From positions 62,001-126,000 of the forward strand of contig NZ_LXNG01000034.1 of NCBI RefSeq assembly GCF_001642575.1: a stretch of DNA of 64,000 bases, written 5' to 3'. This DNA comes from Xanthomonas floridensis. GTDB taxonomy: Bacteria > Pseudomonadota > Gammaproteobacteria > Xanthomonadales > Xanthomonadaceae. The translations under genes were made by a program, and so were the position numbers. Each line of letters starts with the position of its first letter. Within the stretch, counting starts at the first letter, position 1. This document shows positions 36,441 through 45,993 of this stretch, one piece after another. The notes beneath the pieces were generated by a model. That model saw only the letters and a list, made by a program, of their open reading frames with translations, did no database searches and had not been told where the DNA came from.

Positions 36441-36657
36441 ACGTTGTCCTCCTTCATGGGCGCCACGGCGTCCCGCAGGGGCGAACGAGGACCTGTGCGC
36501 AGGCTGCACTCCTCCAGCGGGATGAGCATCTCTGGACCTGCTTCCTGATGCAGCACGCGCTATTTCCAACACCACAGGCCGCCATTCGACGTATTCGTCC
36601 ATCCTCTTGGAGGGTGCATCTGGCGCAGACGTCTGCGCCAACGAGAGTCTGCGCGAC

Positions 36658-36684
36658 AAAAAAACCGGGCAGATGCCCGGTTTT
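36658..36684. terminator. Bidirectional intrinsic terminator
   Basis: AAAACCGGGCA (36661-36671) and TGCCCGGTTTT (36674-36684) form a near perfect palindromic stem with A-run on one side and T-run on the other, so it can stop transcription from both flanks. Confidence 0.9.
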
Positions 36685-36803
36685 CGTTGACGCTGGCATG
36701 CCGGCAATCGCTCAGGCAGACGCTAGCGCGCATTGAAGATGCCGGTGCATCGGCACCCTTGACGTGAAACGTTTCAACACCTTGCACCCAACAACGTATC
36801 TGC

Positions 36804-37064
36804 TCAGCGTGGTGCTTCCGGTGACGCACTGAAACGACGCGCATAGCCACGCTCTTCGGTGATACGGCTGATGTCGTCGTCGGCCATTTCCGGCGCACCA
36901 TAGACCGCATAGGCCACGCTGCCATCGTCGCGCTCGCCGACCTGGTGCAGGCGATAGCGAGGTCGGCCGGCGCCGGTATTTTCGGGGTAATGCATCGGTG
37001 GCGGGGTGTCGTCCAGATCCATCTCGCTGTTGTCGACGACTCCACCTACAAACAGGGCTCGCAT
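36804..37064 (-). CDS. Small hypothetical protein
   Basis: 86 residues, starting at ATG 37064. Soluble and mildly acidic, with 'EMDLDDTPPPMHYPENTGAG' and 'ITEERGYARRFSASPEAPR'. No known family comes to mind, although the 'PMHYPENTGAG'-type stretch seems conserved in related xanthomonads in my recollection. It ends about 120 bp before the bidirectional terminator and is divergent from the methyltransferase gene. Function unknown. Confidence 0.7.
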   Translation of the reverse strand: MRALFVGGVVDNSEMDLDDTPPPMHYPENTGAGRPRYRLHQVGERDDGSVAYAVYGAPEMADDDISRITEERGYARRFSASPEAPR

Positions 37065-37211
37065 CGCGTCTCTCCGGTGTGGGCGTGCTTCCAGCCTAGG
37101 CGGGCAGATGTTGCGTGGGCATCAATAGCCCGTATACACATTGGAAGGGCGGCCGCGGGCGGCTGGCACCGGTCCCTTACAATGGCGGCCCGTTCCCGAC
37201 CCGATGATCCG

Positions 37212-38279
37212 ATGGCTGGCCCGCACGATGCCCCGCTTCAAGCCCTGTTCCTGCCGTTCGCCCAGGGCGCGCTGCCATGGCCGCAAGGGCCGGTATTGTT
37301 CCTGCGTGCCCGCGATGGCGTTGCGCTGCGCGAACATGCCGCGGCCGATACGCTGATCTGCGAACAGAGCTTTCGCCCATTTGCGCAGGCGCTGGAGCAT
37401 AGCGGCTGGCAGGTGCGCGAAGAGCGCGAGATCGAGGCCGACAGCACCCGCTATGCGCTGGTGCTGGTATTGCCGCCGCGTCAGCGCGACGAGGCGCGCG
37501 CGCTATTTGCGCGGGCGGTGGCATTGACCGCGCCGGGTGGGCGCGTGGTGGCCTGCCAGTCCAACAACGAGGGCGCGCGCTCCGGCGAGGCCGATCTGCG
37601 TCAGCTCAGCGGCCTGGCCGGCAGCCTGACCAAGTACCACTGCCGCACCTACTGGACCGCGCCGCTGCCGGCCGCCACCGATGCCGCGCTGCAGGCGCGC
37701 TGGGCCGCGCTGGATGCGCCGCGCAAGATCGTCGACGGGCGTTTCATCAGCCGCCCCGGCGTGTTCGCCTGGGATCGCATCGATCCGGCATCGGCGCTGC
37801 TGGTCGAGCATCTGCCGCCCACGCTGGCGGGGCATGGCGCCGACCTGGGGGCAGGCTTCGGTTACCTGTCGGCTGAAGTGCTGGCGCGCTGCCCCAAGGT
37901 CACCGCAGTGGACCTGTACGAAGCGGAAGCGCGCGCGCTGGATCTGGCACGGCGCAACCTGCAGGACAGCCCGCACCCGGCGCAGCTGCACTACCACTGG
38001 CGCGACGTCACCGCCGGGCTGGCGGCGCAGTACGATTTCATCGTCAGCAACCCGCCGTTCCACACGCCGTCGCGTGCCGATCGCCCCGATATCGGGCAGC
38101 GTTTCATCGCCGTGGCCGCGCAGGCGCTGCGTCCGGGCGGGCAGTTATTGCTGGTGGCCAACCGGCATCTGCCCTACGAACAGATCCTCAACGAAAGTTT
38201 CGGCCAGGTGCGCGTGGCCGCCGAGCGCGACGGCTTCAAGCTGATCGCCGCCACCCGCGGCCGTGGAGCGCGCGCATGA
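37212..38279 (+). CDS. Class I SAM methyltransferase, RsmC/RlmG-like
   Basis: 355 residues from ATG 37212; ATG 37182 is also possible. Two MTS halves as in RsmC: an N-terminal degenerate domain ('LVLVLPPRQRDEARALFARAV') and a catalytic domain with the SAM loop 'DLGAGFGYLSAEVL' and 'DFIVSNPPFHT', whose N-P-P-F is the amino-methyltransferase motif acting on guanine N2. Predicted to methylate 16S rRNA G1207 (RsmC) or a related base. Its last 4 bp overlap rsuA, so both are rRNA-modification enzymes in one operon. Which base it modifies is not certain. Confidence 0.9.
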   Translation: MAGPHDAPLQALFLPFAQGALPWPQGPVLFLRARDGVALREHAAADTLICEQSFRPFAQALEHSGWQVREEREIEADSTRYALVLVLPPRQRDEARALFARAVALTAPGGRVVACQSNNEGARSGEADLRQLSGLAGSLTKYHCRTYWTAPLPAATDAALQARWAALDAPRKIVDGRFISRPGVFAWDRIDPASALLVEHLPPTLAGHGADLGAGFGYLSAEVLARCPKVTAVDLYEAEARALDLARRNLQDSPHPAQLHYHWRDVTAGLAAQYDFIVSNPPFHTPSRADRPDIGQRFIAVAAQALRPGGQLLLVANRHLPYEQILNESFGQVRVAAERDGFKLIAATRGRGARA

Positions 38280-38989
38280 AGCTGGTCAAGCACATCGCCA
38301 ACCTGGGCTACGGCAGCCGCAAGCAGGTGACCCAGCTGTTCCGCCAGGGCGCCATCACCGACGCGCAGGGCGAGGTGCTGTATGCCGACGATCAGGTGGA
38401 GCACGATGCCATCCGCATCGATGGCGAGCCGCTCGATCCGCCGCCGGGGTTCAGCCTGTTGTTGCACAAGCCCGGCGGCTACACCTGTTCGACCAAGGAC
38501 ACCGGCCGGCTGATCTATGAGCTGCTGCCACCGCGTTTCCGCCTGCGCGCACCGGTGCTGGCGCCGGTTGGCCGGCTGGACCGCGAGACCAGCGGCATGC
38601 TGCTGATGACCGACGATGGCGCGCTGCTGCACCGGATCATTTCGCCCAAGTCCTCGCTGGACAAGGTCTACGAGGTCACGCTGGCCGACGAACTGCGCGG
38701 TGACGAGGCGGCGCTGTTTTCCAGCGGCACGCTGTTGCTGGAAGGCGAGACTAGGCCGCTGTTGCCTGCCGAACTGGAGGTGCTTGGTCCACGCCAGGCG
38801 CGGCTGACCCTGCACGAAGGCCGCTACCACCAGGTGCGTCGCATGTTCGCTGCCGCCGGCAATCATGTGGTCGCCCTGCATCGCAGCCGTATCGGCGGGT
38901 TGTCGCTGGATGCGCTGCCGTCCGGGCACTGGCGCGCGCTGGAGGCGGCCGATTTGGAGGTGCTGTTCGGCCGCGGAGCTTCTGCATGA
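38276..38989 (+). CDS. rsuA: 16S rRNA pseudouridine(516) synthase RsuA
   Basis: 237 residues. An N-terminal S4 domain (about 1-60) precedes the TruA/RsuA catalytic domain with D102 in 'GRLDRETSGML', the same residue number as in E. coli RsuA; 'HEGRYHQVRRMF' and 'LHRSRIGGL' are further family blocks. It converts U516 of 16S rRNA to pseudouridine. It overlaps the upstream methyltransferase and the downstream phosphatase gene by 4 bp each, so the three are coupled. Confidence 0.96.
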   Translation: MKLVKHIANLGYGSRKQVTQLFRQGAITDAQGEVLYADDQVEHDAIRIDGEPLDPPPGFSLLLHKPGGYTCSTKDTGRLIYELLPPRFRLRAPVLAPVGRLDRETSGMLLMTDDGALLHRIISPKSSLDKVYEVTLADELRGDEAALFSSGTLLLEGETRPLLPAELEVLGPRQARLTLHEGRYHQVRRMFAAAGNHVVALHRSRIGGLSLDALPSGHWRALEAADLEVLFGRGASA

Positions 38990-39666
38990 CGCAGATCCCC
39001 CCATTGCCGTTCCGCCCGCAGGCGGTGATCTTCGACATGGATGGCCTGATGCTCGACAGCGAGCGCGCCATCACCGCCTGCCTGGCGCAGGCCGCCACCG
39101 ACCAGGGCCTGCAGATCGAGCCGTCATTCTGGCTGCGCATGGTCGGCACCGGCGATGCGGCCTGCCGCCGGTTGCTGGGCGAGCGGGTCGGCGACACGGC
39201 TGCCGACACCATGCTGGCGCACGCGCAAGGGCTTTACGCCGCTGCGGTCGAATGCGGTATCCCGCACCGGCCCGGCATCATCGCGTTGCTGGACTACCTG
39301 GCCGCGCAGGGCATGCCGCGTGCGGTGGCCACCTCCACCCAGCGCCCGCTGGCGCTACGCAAGCTGGAGGCGGCCGATCTGCTGTGGCGCTTCGCGGCGG
39401 TGTGCACGGCCAGCGATGTGGTCCATCCCAAGCCCGCACCGGACATCTACCTGCTGGCTGCGCACACGCTGGCGGTGGACCCTGCGCACTGCCTGGTACT
39501 GGAAGACTCGCCCACCGGCGTGCGCGCCGCATTGGCGGCCGGCATGACCCCGATCCAGATCCCGGACCTGCTCGAGCCCGATGCCACGGTGCGCGCGCTC
39601 GGCCATCGCATCCTGCCTTCGCTGGGCGATGCGCAGCGCCTGCTGGAAGCGCAACTATCGGGCTGA
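38986..39666 (+). CDS. HAD-family phosphatase (phosphoglucomutase/GPH-like)
   Basis: 226 residues. The nucleophile and acid are D17 and D19 in 'AVIFDMDGLML'; motif II Ser/Thr in 'AVATSTQRP', motif III Lys in 'VVHPKPAPD', and motif IV in 'LVLEDSPTGVRAA'. The cap domain is alpha-helical (class C1). Members dephosphorylate sugar phosphates or act as beta-phosphoglucomutases; the substrate is not decidable. It is the last gene of the coupled methyltransferase-rsuA-HAD operon. Confidence 0.94.
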   Translation: MTQIPPLPFRPQAVIFDMDGLMLDSERAITACLAQAATDQGLQIEPSFWLRMVGTGDAACRRLLGERVGDTAADTMLAHAQGLYAAAVECGIPHRPGIIALLDYLAAQGMPRAVATSTQRPLALRKLEAADLLWRFAAVCTASDVVHPKPAPDIYLLAAHTLAVDPAHCLVLEDSPTGVRAALAAGMTPIQIPDLLEPDATVRALGHRILPSLGDAQRLLEAQLSG

Positions 39667-40103
39667 GCAGCGTGTGTCTGTAAGCGACAGCGAGAGAGCA
39701 TCCGGGCCGCAGCGTTCAAAGACAATGCGCAGCAACAGGCACTGGCGGTCAGTCCAAAATGCACTTGGGCGATCAGTGCACAACCATCAAAGCCCCTCTC
39801 TCACAAGGGCGAGAAGGCGTGGCGTGCGCGACATGAGTACGTGTGTCCTGGAGCTCCCGCGCCGCAAGTGCGCACCGGGGCGTTTGGGTGCAGGCACGAG
39901 CAAACCTACCCAACCCCCTCATGGACAACCAGAAAGGCGCAGCGACAGCGCACGTGGATGCACGACACGCGCACCGCAAGCCAAGCTCCCGCATCGCCGA
40001 TACCAACGACTGCGGGGTGCATTGCGAAGCCCAGGGACCGACAAGCAAGCGCGGAACAGCGCATTGCAGACCGCAGCACCCAAGCCGCTTCAACAGCATG
40101 CCC
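39667..40103. other. Convergent intergenic region
   Basis: About 440 bp between the HAD phosphatase and SDR genes. Long frames on the plus strand run into the SDR antisense and have no family match. No terminator or repeat of note is seen. Confidence 0.5.
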
Positions 40104-40910
40104 TCATGCGTACTGCATCTTGCGCGACATGCCGCCATCGACAACGAAGTCCTGCCCGGTAACGAACCCCGACAGCTGTGGTGCCAGCAGATAGACCGCC
40201 AATTGCGCGATGTCTTGCGGGGTGCCCACCCGCCCGGCCGGATGCTGCGCATGGTCGCGCCGCGAGAGTTTGGGCGCACGCCGACGCTGCGGGGCGCGCC
40301 AGGCATCGGTGCTGATCCAGCCCGGGCTGATGCTGTTGACACGGACCTGCGGGCCTTCGCTCACCGCCAGCGCATGAGTGAAGGCGACCAGGCCGCCCTT
40401 GGCGGCCGCATAGGCTTCGCTGTGCGGCTCCGATTGCCAGGCGCGGGTGGAGGCGATGTTGACGATCGCGCCACCACCGGGCGCCTGCGTCAGCGCAGGC
40501 AGCGCGTGTTTACTGCACAGGAAGGCGCCGTGCAGGCTGGAAAGGCGGCGATTCCATGCATCCCAATCCAGCTGCGGCAACGCGGCGATATGCGGATCGG
40601 GCACGCCTGCATTGTTGACCAGGCCATCGATGCGGCCGAAGCGTTTGAGCGCGGTGGCGATCAGGCGCGCGGCGTGGGCTTGGCGCGCCGCATCGCAACG
40701 CACGAAGGCGCTGCGACGCGGCAGCGCCCATTCCTGCAGGCAGGCCTTGCCGGCTGCCGCGTCCAGGTCGCCGATCACCACGCTGCCGCCGGCCCCCAGC
40801 ACCGCCTGCGCAATGCCGCGGCCGATGCCTTGCGCGCCGCCGGTGATCACCACCACACGGTCCTGCAGCGGTGACGGGTTCCAGGCGGAAACGGCGGGAA
40901 TCAGCGACAT
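40104..40910 (-). CDS. SDR-family oxidoreductase
   Basis: 268 residues from ATG 40910 with the classical Rossmann motif 'ITGGAQGIGRGIA' (about 23-35), 'LVNNAGVPD', the catalytic Ser in 'IASTRAWQ' and Y-x3-K in 'EAYAAAKGG'. The C-terminal 'GQDFVVDGG' closes the fold. It oxidises or reduces a hydroxyl/keto group with NAD(P); substrate unknown. The longer frame upstream to 40973 includes the intergenic region facing the TonB receptor gene and is not supported. It is divergent from the receptor, 192 bp apart. Confidence 0.94.
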   Translation of the reverse strand: MSLIPAVSAWNPSPLQDRVVVITGGAQGIGRGIAQAVLGAGGSVVIGDLDAAAGKACLQEWALPRRSAFVRCDAARQAHAARLIATALKRFGRIDGLVNNAGVPDPHIAALPQLDWDAWNRRLSSLHGAFLCSKHALPALTQAPGGGAIVNIASTRAWQSEPHSEAYAAAKGGLVAFTHALAVSEGPQVRVNSISPGWISTDAWRAPQRRRAPKLSRRDHAQHPAGRVGTPQDIAQLAVYLLAPQLSGFVTGQDFVVDGGMSRKMQYA

Positions 40911-41102
40911 CTGGGCATTACCGGCAATGAAGTCGCCAGCACTGTAACGCGCTGTCTGTCGTTGTCGCAGCAAGGCGCGTGCGCTAGCGGCCGTTATCGC
41001 GTTGCGCGAATGTCATCACCATTTCATACGAATTTCCTTTCATGTCGCGCGCCGACACGACAGCACCTGCGCAGTCCGGCTCCCCCACTACCCGGAAACC
41101 TC

Positions 41103-43757
41103 ATGACCTCTTTTCCCGTGCATCCCGCGCGTCGGCCTCGCCATGCCGCGCTGATGCTCGCCGTTACTGCCGCGCTCATGTCCGTCGCCGCACAGGCACA
41201 GCAGGCGCCTGCCGCCGCGACGCAACCCACCGAGTTGGACAGCGTGCAGGTGCTTGGCAGCTACGCCTCCAGCCTGGAGCGCGCGCTCAACGACAAGCGC
41301 TATGCGCCGAGCGTGATCGACTCGATCGAAGCCGAGGACATCGGCAAGTTGCCTGCGCAGAACGTGGCCGAAGCCTTGCAGCGCCTGCCGGGCGTGACCA
41401 TCGAGCGCGATCGCGGCGAAGGCGTGTATGTGCGTGTGCGCGGGTTGGGGCCGAGTTTCCAGGTCACCACGCTCAATGGCCAGACCATGGCGGTGAACGA
41501 GAACGTGCGCAATTCCGGCCAGACCGGCCGTCAGTTCCGCTTCGATACGCTGCCCGCCGAACTGGTGTCCGGGCTGGAGGTGATCAAGAGCCCCACCGCT
41601 GCGCTGGATGAAGGCGCCATTGGCGGCGTGGTCAACGTCAAGACGTTTCGCCCGCTGCAGCTGGGCAATGCCGAGACGCATTTGTCGGCCGAGCTCAGCC
41701 ACCCGCAACTGGCCGATGAAAACGACCCGCGCGTCTCCGGCCTGTACAACTGGGTCAATGCCGACAAGACCCTGGGCGTGTTGTTTGCCGCCGCCTATGC
41801 CGAGCGCAGCCTGCGCCAGGACCGCGTCAACGAGACCTATTGGGAGCGCTACGCCGACGGCATCGACAGCAACGGCGATGGCCGCGCCGACACCGGTGCG
41901 ATCTGGGCGCCTTCGGCGATCCGTCCGACCCTGGAGCTGGAGCATCGCAAGCGCATCGGCGTAGCCAGCTCGGTGCAGTTCAAACCCGGCGATGCGCTGG
42001 AGTTCAACCTGGATCTGTTCTACGCACGCCAGCAGGTGGACTACGACGAATTCGCAATCGGCACCGGGTGGGAGCCGGGCAACATGCGCAACCTCACCAT
42101 CGCAGGCGATACGGTCACCGCATTCGACTACCGCAACGGCCAGGTGCAGCTCTCGCGCGAGACCTCGGGCATGACCGACGAAAACCGCAGCCTGCGGCTC
42201 AGCGGCGGCTGGCAGGGCGATGCGTGGAAGTTGCAGGGCACCGGTTTTCTGTCGCGTGCGCATAGCTGGAACGACGCTCCAATTCGCCGCACCCGCCTGC
42301 GTACCGGCGCCACAGTCGATCAGCGTGTCTCATTTCCACGCGCCTCCGGCGACAACGTGCCGAGCTGGGCCTTCACCGACGGCTACGACCCCACCGATCC
42401 GGCGCAGACGCCCGGCCGCCGCCTGGAGTGGCGGATCATCGATGCGGTGGATCGCGAACGTGCCCTCCAGTTCGATGCAGACCGCATGCTGGACGGCGGC
42501 TTCTTCAGTGCACTCAAGCTCGGCGCCAAGTACCGCAGCCGCGAGCGTCGCTACGACCGCACCGACCTGATCAACAACAGCATCGCCGGCAAGCGCTTTG
42601 ACGCCAGCTATTTCTATCCGTCGCTGCCGGTCAACGACATGCTGGCCGGCGGCAACGGCCAGCTGCCGCTGCAATGGCTGGCACCACGCGAGGCGCCGTT
42701 CTGGGGCGACTGGCCCACCGGCGCGGATCTGGCCAACAGCCCCAGCAGCGATGACCTGCAGAATTCCTATCGCGTGCTCGAGGACATCAGCTCGGCGTAC
42801 GTGATGGGCGAATTCGCCACGCCGCTGGCCGGTCACGAGTTGCGCGGCAATCTCGGCGTGCGCGGCGTGCACACCCAGCAGCGCACCGAAGGCCACGCCA
42901 ACCTGGATGGCACCGCGCAGCCGGTGGTGTTCGAGCGCAGCTACAACGACGTGCTGCCGTCGTTGAATGTGGCGCTGGACCTGAGCCAGAGCATGGTGCT
43001 GCGCGGTGCCGCCGCCAAGGTGATCACACGCCCGGACCTCACCGACCTGTCGTCCAAGCTCACCTTCAATTCCAGCGGCGAAACGCTCACTGCCAGCGGC
43101 GGCAATCCGAATCTGGAGCCATTCGAAGCGCTGCAGTACGACCTCACCTTCGAGTGGTACACCTCACCTTCTTCGGCCCTGGTGGCCGGGGTGTTTTACA
43201 AGGACATCAGCCGGTTTGTGCAGACCCAGTTCTCCAACCTGGACTATCAGGGGCGCAGCTATCTGCTGTCGTCCAAGGTCAATGGCGGCAACGCCAGGGT
43301 GCAGGGCGTGGAGCTGGCCTGGCAGCAGGTGTTCCGCGGCCTGCCGGCGCCGTTCGATGGGCTGGGCATGCAGGCCAACTACACCTGGACCGATAGCCAG
43401 GCCAACTATGTCGATGGCACGCAGCACTTCCAGGATGCGCTGGAGGGTGTGGCCAAGAACAGCTACAACCTGGTCGGCTTCTACGAGAAGGGACCGTTGT
43501 CGATGCGGCTGAGCTACAGCTGGCGCGACGACATCGTCAACTCGGTGGGCACCGCCGATGTGGCGACCAACAACACACGCGCCTTCGGCACCCTGGATGG
43601 CAACCTCTCCTGGCAGATCAATCCCACCGTGGCGGTGTTCGTCAACGCCATCAACATCACCGGGCAAGTCCAGCACATGTACGTGGGCGAGCATCTGTTT
43701 TCCGGCTACACCGACTACGGGAGCACCTATTCGCTGGGCCTGCGGGCGAGCTTCTGA
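41103..43757 (+). CDS. TonB-dependent receptor (TonB-Xanth-Caul type)
   Basis: 884 residues from ATG 41103. After a signal peptide ending 'AQAQ', the plug domain (about 30-175) has 'LDSVQVLGSYASSLERAL' and 'IGKLPAQNVAEALQRLPGVT', followed by 'VYVRVRGLGPSFQVTTLNG', typical of the TonB-Xanth-Caul group; the remaining 700 residues form the 22-strand barrel ending in an aromatic 'GLRASF'. Imports a large ligand, often a plant- or oligosaccharide-derived one in this group. It overlaps the next gene by one base, so ligand and hydrolase are probably linked. The upstream frame to 40962 is not supported. Confidence 0.95.
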   Translation: MTSFPVHPARRPRHAALMLAVTAALMSVAAQAQQAPAAATQPTELDSVQVLGSYASSLERALNDKRYAPSVIDSIEAEDIGKLPAQNVAEALQRLPGVTIERDRGEGVYVRVRGLGPSFQVTTLNGQTMAVNENVRNSGQTGRQFRFDTLPAELVSGLEVIKSPTAALDEGAIGGVVNVKTFRPLQLGNAETHLSAELSHPQLADENDPRVSGLYNWVNADKTLGVLFAAAYAERSLRQDRVNETYWERYADGIDSNGDGRADTGAIWAPSAIRPTLELEHRKRIGVASSVQFKPGDALEFNLDLFYARQQVDYDEFAIGTGWEPGNMRNLTIAGDTVTAFDYRNGQVQLSRETSGMTDENRSLRLSGGWQGDAWKLQGTGFLSRAHSWNDAPIRRTRLRTGATVDQRVSFPRASGDNVPSWAFTDGYDPTDPAQTPGRRLEWRIIDAVDRERALQFDADRMLDGGFFSALKLGAKYRSRERRYDRTDLINNSIAGKRFDASYFYPSLPVNDMLAGGNGQLPLQWLAPREAPFWGDWPTGADLANSPSSDDLQNSYRVLEDISSAYVMGEFATPLAGHELRGNLGVRGVHTQQRTEGHANLDGTAQPVVFERSYNDVLPSLNVALDLSQSMVLRGAAAKVITRPDLTDLSSKLTFNSSGETLTASGGNPNLEPFEALQYDLTFEWYTSPSSALVAGVFYKDISRFVQTQFSNLDYQGRSYLLSSKVNGGNARVQGVELAWQQVFRGLPAPFDGLGMQANYTWTDSQANYVDGTQHFQDALEGVAKNSYNLVGFYEKGPLSMRLSYSWRDDIVNSVGTADVATNNTRAFGTLDGNLSWQINPTVAVFVNAINITGQVQHMYVGEHLFSGYTDYGSTYSLGLRASF

Positions 43758-45166
43758 TGCGCGCACTTGGCAAACCGATGGCGGCGCTCGCGATTGCGAT
43801 CGCCTGCGCCGCCGGCGCCCATGCGGCGCAACCGCCCGGCAGCGACGATCAGCCGCACTGGCTGGCAGGCGATCACCACGTGCACAGCGAATGGAGCGTG
43901 ACCTGGGACCGCTCCACCGCTCCGCCCACGCCGATCCGTGGCGGCGATTCGCCGTATACGCGTGAGCGCAATGCGCAGCAGGCGCTGGCCAATGGCCTGA
44001 GCTGGATCGTGCATACCGATCATGGCGGGCCAGGCCATTCGGTGGTAACGCGCGAGCAGGCCTGGCCGGCGTTGCAGCGTGCCCGGCGCACGGTGCCGCA
44101 GTTGATCCAGTTCCATGGCATGGAATTCGATGTGCCGGCAGCCGAACACGCCTCGTTGATCATCGCGCCCGGGCCGCACGAACAGGCGCAGCTGCAAGGG
44201 CTGGAACGCGACTACAACCGTGCCGAGCTGCTCGATGGCAGCACCCGCGATACCGAGCAGGCGATGCTGGATGCAGTGCGTGCGATGCAGGCGCTGCGCC
44301 CGCAGCCGGTGCTGATCGTCAATCATCCCTCGCGCACCGCCACCGCGCCGGGTCGCCGGGGCAAGGTGAGCCCTGCCGAACTACGCGCCTGGCAGGATGC
44401 CGCGCCGCAGGTGGTGATCGGCATGGAGGGCGCACCCGGCCATCAGGCCGACACGCAGCACCGCGGCCTGTACCGCAACGCGGCCGCGCCGACGCTGGGC
44501 GGCTTCGACCAGATGACCGCGCAGGTGGGCGGCGTGTGGGACGGGATGCTGGCCGAGGGCCGGCATTTCTGGATCACCGCCACCTCCGATTCGCACCGCA
44601 ACTGGCGCGATGGCGGGGCCGAGTTCGATCCGGGCGAGTACAGCAAGACCTACGTCCTGGCCCGGCGTGATCCGGCCGACATCCTGCGTGCGCTGCGCGC
44701 CGGCAAGAGCTTTGCGGTGACCGGCGATCTGATCGATGCGATGGACCTGCAATTGCAGTCCACCGCTGCCGATGGCCGCATTGCCGGGTCCGCTGGCCTG
44801 GGCGAAACCTTGCGCATGGCAACCGCTGCATCGGCGCAGATTGCCTTGCGTCTGCACGAGCCGTCGCAGGCCAACCGCCACGGGCAACGCCCGCAATTGC
44901 AGCATGTCGATGTCATCGTCGGCACCACCGGCCATGACGGCGCGCTGCAGATGCAGGTGCAGCGCATCGAGCGCAACGCGTTGCGGCAACGCGATGGCTG
45001 GCTGGTTGCATCGATGGCCTTGCCGGATCTGTCGCGCGGCGGTTTCGTGCGCGTGCGCGGCAGCAGCACCGATCAGCAGGCACCGCTGCCGGACACTGCC
45101 GGGGAAGATCCGTGGCAGGACCTGTGGTTCTATTCCAACCCGGTATTCGTGGCGCCTGCGCGTTGA
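43757..45166 (+). CDS. Exported PHP-type CehA/McbA metallohydrolase
   Basis: 469 residues, its ATG sharing one base with the stop of the TonB receptor (TGATG). A signal peptide ends 'GAHAA'. The PHP domain metal ligands are visible as H41-x-H43 in 'GDHHVHSEWS', 'VHTDHGGPG', 'IQFHGMEFD', 'IVNHPSRT' and 'ATSDSHRN'. Members of the CehA/McbA family hydrolyse phosphodiesters, carbamates or related esters in the periplasm. Coupling to a TonB receptor suggests that the imported ligand is cleaved in the periplasm (inference). The C-terminal third, about 150 residues, is an extra beta-sandwich-like part not needed for the PHP fold. Confidence 0.9.
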   Translation: MRALGKPMAALAIAIACAAGAHAAQPPGSDDQPHWLAGDHHVHSEWSVTWDRSTAPPTPIRGGDSPYTRERNAQQALANGLSWIVHTDHGGPGHSVVTREQAWPALQRARRTVPQLIQFHGMEFDVPAAEHASLIIAPGPHEQAQLQGLERDYNRAELLDGSTRDTEQAMLDAVRAMQALRPQPVLIVNHPSRTATAPGRRGKVSPAELRAWQDAAPQVVIGMEGAPGHQADTQHRGLYRNAAAPTLGGFDQMTAQVGGVWDGMLAEGRHFWITATSDSHRNWRDGGAEFDPGEYSKTYVLARRDPADILRALRAGKSFAVTGDLIDAMDLQLQSTAADGRIAGSAGLGETLRMATAASAQIALRLHEPSQANRHGQRPQLQHVDVIVGTTGHDGALQMQVQRIERNALRQRDGWLVASMALPDLSRGGFVRVRGSSTDQQAPLPDTAGEDPWQDLWFYSNPVFVAPAR

Positions 45167-45278
45167 CAGGCGGTTGGCGCGCAACGCGCAGCGCGTAGTG
45201 GCAGGTGCTGCCGGCGGTCCTGGCGTGGAGCAGATGCCGACGGTGGCAGCAGCAGGTGCTGCGCTGCGTGCGCCGCCC

Positions 45279-45839
45279 TCAGTGCTCGGCCCCGTTCAAC
45301 ACCCGCTCCCAGCCGGCATGGCCCAGCCGTTCCAGCGTGGCGATATTGCGTTCGACGATCACATCCGGGTCCGGGAACGCCGCCACCGCGCGCTCCACGC
45401 TGTCTTCGCGCAGCAGGTGCAGGGTGGGGAAGGGCGAGCGGTTGGTGAAGTTGGCCACATCGTCCGGCGCAGCACCGGCAAACTGATAATCGGGATGGAA
45501 GCTGGCCACCTGCAGCACACCCTGCAGATCCAGCGCTTCCACCGCCGCATCGGCGTTGTCGAGAAAGTCGTTGTAATCCAGGAAGTCGGTCAGCACGTCC
45601 GGGTGCACGATCAGCGTGGTGTCGATCTGCTCGGCCGGGGTGTCGCGCAACAGGACGAGCTCTTCGGCCAGTTGCTCCAGCAGTGCCTCCGGCGTGCTGG
45701 CGTCGCTGAGTACCAGGCGTACCTGTTCCTTGACGTACACCGCCTTTGCGAACGGGCACAGGTTCAGCCCGATCACAGCGCGCTCGATCCAGGTACGGGT
45801 GGCGGCCAGGGGATCGGGCAGGGTGGGCGTGGTGGTCAT
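45279..45839 (-). CDS. DUF1415 domain protein
   Basis: 186 residues from ATG 45839. 'RTWIERAVIGLNLCPFAKAVY' and 'TTLIVHPDVLTDFLDYNDFLD', then 'FPTLHLLREDSVERAVAAFPD' match the DUF1415 family of soluble bacterial proteins with a conserved Cys-Pro-Phe. Function is unknown. It is the last gene of the minus-strand block and lies 154 bp after the alpha/beta hydrolase. The frame runs on upstream to 46787, antisense-like, and that part is rejected. Confidence 0.9.
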   Translation of the reverse strand: MTTTPTLPDPLAATRTWIERAVIGLNLCPFAKAVYVKEQVRLVLSDASTPEALLEQLAEELVLLRDTPAEQIDTTLIVHPDVLTDFLDYNDFLDNADAAVEALDLQGVLQVASFHPDYQFAGAAPDDVANFTNRSPFPTLHLLREDSVERAVAAFPDPDVIVERNIATLERLGHAGWERVLNGAEH

Positions 45840-45993
45840 CGTGGCGGCGGCGTGATGGCGCGCCAGTGTATGCGATCGCTGCCGGCAGGGCCGCCGATGC
45901 CACGGTCGCGTCCAATCGCATTGTCCCCGGCCGACCGGTGCCGCAGGCGCAAGCGCATGGCGCCCGATCAGTCGCGGCTGTCGGCACTGCCAG

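Larger units (their letters stand above)
36373..36803. other. Convergent intergenic region with two terminators
   Basis: About 430 bp between the sorbosone dehydrogenase gene and a small minus-strand gene. Apart from the two terminator structures (36374-36440, 36658-36684) I see no gene. Confidence 0.7.

Noticed and set aside
39843-40874. 343-codon plus-strand frame
   Set aside because: Most of it is antisense to the SDR gene; the intergenic part has no recognisable protein.
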